NCBI RefSeq assembly: GCF_947179165.1
Contig: NC_077243.1
Span: 51,140,001 to 51,204,000, forward strand
Length of the DNA stretch: 64,000 nt
Source of the DNA: Solanum dulcamara
Lineage: Eukaryota; Streptophyta; Magnoliopsida; Solanales; Solanaceae
Reading direction: 5' to 3'
Position numbers and translations under genes: made by a program. Position 1 is the first letter of the stretch, and each line of letters begins with the position of its first letter. Below, in pieces: positions 59,037 through 64,000 of this stretch. The notes under the pieces are model-generated. The model ran no database searches, was not told the DNA's origin, and saw nothing but the letters and a program-made list of their open reading frames with translations.

Positions 59037-61372
59037 GGTCCTTCCTCGGAATGTCTACAGACCATGTCTAGGAGAGTCTTATTTATCGGTGTATTATGCG
59101 CAACATCTATAAAGAGAAGGCTTAAGGCATTTAGGATGTCACCTTTCCTTCATATCTAAGATCGTGCAATAGAGCCTAGCCATAGGACCTGAAATTCCTT
59201 TTTCTAACCTTTGGTTTCAGATAAAGAACGTCATCGACAGAAGAAAATGACAGATGATATTGGAAGCTACCCAGTATATAGGTAAGTAATGGTGTAAAGG
59301 AGGCATGCTGGATAAGGTAAGAAGATTGAAATATGATTGAAATATAAAGTCGAAGATTGAAGGGAAAAGTAGACAGGAAAGTGTAACGGGTGCAGTTCGA
59401 GTTGGACATATGAGGTAAGTCTATTATTTTATACTATTGTTGATATTGGGCGCCCTTGTTGTGGTTATATGAATATATATATATATATATGTTGGCCCTG
59501 GGAGACATTGTTGGTATTTCTTGCGTGCAGGTTTGGGATAGTAAGGAATAAGAGGAAACTCTGTCGATTGTTTTTTGAAATAAAAAGAGAATGAGATATA
59601 AGGTTGTAGTATATCTTGAGAGATTGTATCCACAGTAACGATAAGATCCGACTAAACTAGGAGTACAACTGACTTTGGGAAATAAGTAAATTGCAGTATG
59701 GGTGGTAATTAGAAGGTCGATACTGATATGGTGAGAAGAATGGTGATGGATATGAACGTCTTATGACTGTCTGTGAGGTATTAATAATGAGAATGATGAG
59801 GAAGGATAAGGGGGTTAAGTACGCTTGCTCCACCAGGTGGAATTAGTCCAGAGTAAGGATCGTGAATAAAGGTTAATAAATATTACCCTCCGGGATTGAC
59901 CATGAGCAGAATATAGTGTGAATATAATAAGGATCATCATGGAAGTACGTAGGGCCTAGTAACGAACTAACTAAAGAATGTGATTGTGAGTAAGATTAGG
60001 AGTCATCATCGAGTACACGATAAGGATGAAAGCGCATGAGGCAGAAAGGGGTATTGTGTATATGTACCTCCACTGTGGAAAATAGTAAGACCCCTCAAGG
60101 ATGAGGGAGGTAGATCTACAAGACCATTGATGCATTGCGAGTCCATGAAGAGGAATATTTGGTATTCAGTGGGATGAAGATAGTGTTATAGCAAAGCTAG
60201 AAACACGTGTCATCAGAGTATAAGTGCCCCCGAATGGATAACCGGACACCATTATAAGCACTAGTGACGTACTGATTGGGATGAAGGAAATGCGGCTTCG
60301 ACTAAGCTACTACATTAGTTATATGACTCGAGTACCAGTACTTGGACTAGATTGTGTACTATTTATCGAGAATTATGGTTGTATTAAGGTTTCTTACAGG
60401 GGCAAACTAAAGTATAGATGAGTTAACAGAAGGTGTAGACATGGTGCAATATGTCAAATATGTTGGAACATAATCATATGCGTATGAAAAGTTAAAAATA
60501 AATAGAGGATGAAATGGGATGCCCTAAAGGGGGGAAGTGGATGAGAGAAATACACGCGTGAGATGAAATCAACTAACACTATCACATATTGATAGAAATG
60601 CTTAAATTTCAAGCGAGATCCCATACTGGCACAAGTTAGTAGAAGCTCGAGGCCAATAATAAACAGATAGGAGCTGCGGTATCTGAGATTGTGCGAAGAA
60701 TCATTGGTAGAACCCTAAAGGATGGGTGCCTACCACAAGGGGTGAATACGATAAGAGAGTAGGACTGAGCAAACTAAGGACCGTGTAAAGGGTAGTAAGG
60801 TTATGTTTGAGTAAAGATTAAGATATGGTAACAACATCATTGGCCGTTGATATGGTGACATACAAGTAGGAAGGAAAATAATAGAAATCTCTTACGATAG
60901 GAAATGAAGAGACCAAAGAGTACGTAAAGGAAGAAAATAAAAGAGCAGGACAAAATAGCATTGGTGCAAGTAAGTTCTAGTGTGAAGTCGATATATAAAG
61001 CAAGATGGGCCGGGAAACGAAAAGATTATGTTTATCTTATACAGGTTGTATCAGAATGGTTATGCAACCTATGGATATGTATATATTGAGTATAGGGTCA
61101 AGTGAGAAGTACACGAGAAAAGGAGCTAGGATGTTTTGGATACGTTACAGAGAGATGTCAAGATGGGTTAGACCAAACTACCGAGATGGGGTGAGTACTA
61201 AGGGATAAATAAGACCTAGCCGTGGTTGAACCAACGATCTATCCCGACATCGAGTGTAAGACAGGGGCGGAGAGGGCAAGGCGAAGCATGAATAATAGCA
61301 AGAAGACGCTAAGGTATATCTTGGGCTAGGTTGAGTGCCTTCACATGTTATTTCAAGGATTGCAATGGAACG
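59037..61372 (+). other. RT-7 leader and internal region without recognised ORF
   Basis: The first 1.6 kb is homologous to the RT-3 leader (reverse complement of 21711-23249). It includes a PPT-like AAAGGGGGGAAGTGG (60530-60544) and, near 60627, CATACTGGCAC, which may be the start of a lost 5S block at the RT-3 position. The rest to 61372 is purine-rich and gave no family match. ORF 61005-61208 is unsupported. Confidence 0.65.
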
Positions 61373-61486
61373 TGACACGAGGACTTCCCATGGGGGTCAT
61401 CCATCCAAGTACTACTCTCTCCCAAGCACATTTAACTTCAAAATTCCGATGGGATCCGGTGCGTTAATATTGCTATGATCGTATGA
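61373..61486 (-). pseudogene. 5S rRNA gene-like sequence inside RT-7, antisense
   Basis: The minus strand from 61486 to 61373 covers nearly the whole plant 5S gene: CGATCATAG, GCACCGGATCCCATC, AGTTAAATGTGCTTGGG (A-box region), GAGAGTAGTACTTGGATGG (C-box region), TGGGAAGTCCTCGTGT. By eye about 80-85% identical to the canonical gene, with changes in the internal promoter. Opposite to the RT-7 strand, unlike the RT-3 copy. Pseudogene. Confidence 0.92.
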
Positions 61487-61960
61487 GATGGAAGAATCTG
61501 AACTAGCAGTGAAGCAACGACACGAGATTATATACCTAAAGTATTTTAAGTTACATTAAGGGAATTATAAAAAGGCTTAAGAAAAGCAAGCAGGATTAGA
61601 TAATTACTGATAAATGGAGCATTTGAATGCCACAATTCTTCAATATAATACAAGTTAATAATAGGTAAACCACGGAACGGCTATACAGGTCATTGTGTGA
61701 GGGGACTTGAGCACAACTTGGTAGCTGACTCTGATGGGCAAAAATCAAAGCCCAAAAAGGCAAGGTTACCAGTTCATGTCATCTAAAGAAGGCAAGAAGT
61801 AATATACAAAATCGAAGATTCCCAAACATGACCTTGGCTACAAGACTCTCTTTGCACTCCCTGGACAGATCATTCTATATGGAATGTTATCTGCAGATTA
61901 ACAAGATCAGCCCATGTTCCTCTAATCACAGACTACCTGCTCAACCGAAATGGTGTGAAA
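61487..61960 (+). other. RT-7 internal, unassigned
   Basis: Between the 5S-like block and the integrase remnant. ORF 61828-62040 runs into the integrase remnant in another frame and is not called. Confidence 0.4.
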
Positions 61961-62690
61961 TTATAGGTCAAGATGGTGGTAAGACCTTACGGAGTTCCCA
62001 TAGCTATTATCCTAGACAAAGGAGCCCAAGTTACAGTTAACTATCGAAGATCAGTTTACGAAGAGATAGGGAAGATAAATAGGTCTTCGTACACCATTTT
62101 ACCCTCAAACTGATGGACAGACTAAGCTTACTAGCTAAACGTTAGACGATATTTTGCAGGCCTATACGGTTGACTCCAAAGGTAGCTTGGATAATTGCCT
62201 ACCACCTGTCAAAAGTACTTACGATATTAACTATCATTCTAGTATCGAAAAAGCCCCATACGAGAATTAGTATGACGGATAGTGTAGGTCGCCAATTGAT
62301 TGGTTTGATAGTAGTAAAACACGACTAATACGCCAAGATGTGGTTCAATAAGCGGTATAGAAGGTGAAGCTTATTCCAGAGAGATTATTAGCAGATCTAA
62401 ATGGACAGAAGTCATACGAGGATAATCGACGTCGATCTCTAAAGTTTCACGTTATAATTAAACACTTTAAAAGTGTCATCCACAAAGAAAGTGATGAGAG
62501 CTAGTAAGAAAAAGGACCTTAGTCCGAGATGCATTGGCTCTTATCATACCCTTCGCCCAATAGGCAAGATTGCTTGCGAGTTGGACTTACAGTGGATCCG
62601 GAAGCAGTACATCCAGTCTTCCAAGTATTGATGCTTTGCAAGTGTTTTGGTGATCCATCCTGAGTATATTCCGTCGAGGATATCCAGGTC
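61961..62690 (+). pseudogene. RT-7 integrase, degenerate
   Basis: Plus-strand pieces in shifting frames: PYGVPIAIILDKGAQ near 61990 (region of the second catalytic Asp), LPSN/TD-like then TLDDILQAYTVDSKGSLDN near 62140-62200, YDINYHSSIEKAPYEN near 62230, CRSPIDWFDSSKTRL near 62290 and KSYEDNRRRSLKF near 62410. These follow the order of gypsy integrase from the core to the C-terminal part. The N-terminal zinc finger and the first Asp are not seen. Stops throughout. Confidence 0.8.
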
Positions 62691-62890
62691 ACGGAGGAGT
62701 TATCCTACGAGAAGCAACTGATCGCCATCTTGGATCGGCAGAGTAGGGAGTGGTGAATTAAGGACATAGCTTCCATCAAGGTGTTATGGCGAAATAAGAG
62801 TCGTGAATAAATGACCTAGGGAGATAAAAGGGAAATGAAGCACAAATATCCGTACCTATTCTCTAAGCCTACAGGTAATCCCAACTTCTG
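62691..62890 (+). pseudogene. RT-7 chromodomain-like tail, degenerate
   Basis: Aligns by position with the RT-3 tail (20627-20929): near 62720 a stretch equivalent to the linker, then a worn KVLWRNK-like segment near 62790 and KHKYPYLF-like at 62836-62860, then about 120 bp to the PPT. Weak at sequence level; supported mainly by order. Confidence 0.6.
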
Positions 62891-63000
62891 AAACCCTTAA
62901 GGTGATGAAAGTATGTGTTATTGCAATAGAAAGGAATTTTTCGTATAGTTTGTGTAAGATTTCGAAGAAGGTTTGTTTAACATTCGAGGAAGAATGTTCT

Positions 63001-63014
63001 AAAGGGGGGAAGGA
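63001..63014 (+). other. RT-7 polypurine tract
   Basis: AAAGGGGGGAAGGA directly before TGTTATACCCC; preceded by CATTCGAGGAAGAATGTTCT, the usual upstream pattern. Fixes the plus orientation. Confidence 0.95.
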
Positions 63015-63567
63015 TGTTATACCCCGTACTTTTATACCTTGGAACGGGTTCTTAAGCTCTCAAGCTTCTTAAGTTTCTTGAAAGGCTCTTAAGTTTCTTA
63101 AAAGGTTCTTAAGCTTCGTAGAAGTTACCATGTGAGCCGGATAATCTATAACGCTTCCAAACAACTCTAAGAAAAGGAGAATCTGATACCCCATAATAGA
63201 GAAGATTGGAAATAGGGGTATAAAAATCCGGAAGAAGTTGGAGGCCAAGTAATGAGTCACAGGACTCGACCTACTTACGTAAGCTACCAACTTGAAAATC
63301 TTACATTCTTAAGCTACTCAAGTTCATACCAAGCTTATGTAGCAAGGATTACATAGGTTCATAAAGTAAGACGAGATTACGAACCCATGAGGAGGAAAAA
63401 AGGTGACACATGGCAGCAAGAGAGAGTGCCATGTGGCATCAACTGAAAGTGCCACATGGCAGCAACTGAAGGATGGAGGGTGGGCCCCACCTGTAATGTT
63501 GCATCCCTTAGTTGGAGGTGTGGTGCATTGGCCCTATGAGGGCTTTACACGTGTCATCACTTAGGGG
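63015..63567 (+). repeat. RT-7 3' LTR, truncated
   Basis: Matches 52954-53500 of the 5' LTR up to CACTTAGGGG, then changes to unrelated sequence. Contains CACATGGC and ACACGTGTCA boxes. The minus ORF 63069-63290 is the counterpart of 53008-53199 in the 5' LTR and is not a gene. Confidence 0.9.
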
Positions 63568-64000
63568 CAGTCCAAACTACAAATAAGTATAAAACAATAA
63601 TCTAGTTACCAATAAAACTACCACACAATCCATAACTCACACCAAACAAGTGCAATGCGTATGTGGCCAATAAATAATGAATGCAAAAAGTTCTGGAGTT
63701 ATCTCACCGACTGTCCTGTGGCCCCCCAAGACAATTGTGAAACCTCGCCTCAACTTATCAGAAAAGTAAAACACAAAATTTAATTTGCGGTCCATTACAG
63801 CTCATCAACATCTGCATAATCAGGTGAAAAGGGTACTTTTCCTAAAAACCAAGTTCCAATCGGTAAAATTAGTCAAAAATTGGTATCCCTCTCTCTTAAA
63901 GTTCAAAATTCATAAAAGAATATAGCATATCTCAAAAATAGCTCAAAGCCTCCTTATTTAAAGAAATTAGATGTGAGTATGTTATGATCGTTCTTATGCA
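63568..64000. other. Unassigned sequence joining the cut RT-7 LTR
   Basis: 433 bp, AT-rich, no ORF or motif recognised. Starts CAGTCCAAACTAC at the break. May be the end of a further inserted element or a deletion junction. Confidence 0.4.

Larger units (their letters stand above)
52954..63567 (+). mobile_element. RT-7: long-LTR non-autonomous gypsy-type element
   Basis: 5' LTR 52954-59020 (2.9 kb once the solo LTR is removed), PBS 59025-59036, 4.0 kb internal, PPT 63001-63014, 3' LTR from 63015, cut at 63567. Left flank ATCGA; the right flank is not in view. Internal content: leader, internal PPT-like motif, 5S-like blocks, then integrase and chromodomain remnants near the end. No gag, protease or RT seen, so non-autonomous like RT-3 but with more of integrase kept. 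Confidence 0.88.

Overview
Plant nuclear DNA, most likely from a Solanaceae genome and from gene-poor heterochromatin. I found no intact host gene, tRNA or rRNA gene. Nearly everything readable is LTR-retrotransposon sequence: Ty3/gypsy pol fragments, primer-binding sites matching plant initiator-Met tRNA (TGGTATCAGAGC), polypurine tracts (AAAGGGGGGAAGG) and very long LTRs (2-3.7 kb). The Solanaceae assignment and the Tekay/Del-like and Tat-like lineage names rest on recalled motifs, not on a search. I name the elements RT-0 to RT-8 for this report only.

Layout. (1) 1-11350: a long impure TTATTG/TTG microsatellite is split by RT-1 (1890-10988, minus strand), an old, nearly full-length Tekay-like element with a decayed but readable gag-pol. 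(2) 11351-36438: a three-level nest. The 3' LTR of RT-0 (plus strand) is interrupted by RT-2 (13470-33152, minus strand, 5-bp target duplication GTTAG). RT-2 contains RT-3 (16802-26879, minus strand, target duplication CGATG). RT-2 has also been rearranged: its left LTR ends in a head-to-head junction with inverted LTR pieces. (3) 36439-45185: a degenerate minus-strand ORF of the 'putative plant transposon protein' type, a plus-strand Tat-like RT/RNase H/second RNase H fragment, and an LTR-like block. (4) 45186-52953: a non-autonomous element with short LTRs and an unusual repetitive ORF (RT-5). It abuts exactly at a PBS with a gag-protease fragment (RT-6), which is followed by an RT-RNase H fragment in inverted orientation. 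(5) 52954-64000: RT-7 (plus strand) inserted in the RT gene of RT-6. Its 5' LTR carries a clean solo LTR (RT-8, 54819-57966, target duplication GATAT), and its 3' LTR is cut off at 63567 by an unidentified sequence.

Relationships. RT-2, RT-3, RT-7 and RT-8 belong to one superfamily, sharing LTR ends, leader, PBS and a conserved LTR hairpin module. RT-3 and RT-7 keep the leader and the integrase-tail/chromodomain region but have no recognisable gag, protease or RT, so they look non-autonomous. The most unusual feature is that both carry pieces of 5S rRNA gene sequence inside the element body, together with a second internal copy of the polypurine tract.

All coding sequence is broken by stops and frameshifts; no element here looks able to encode a complete polyprotein. 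Identity figures are by-eye estimates.
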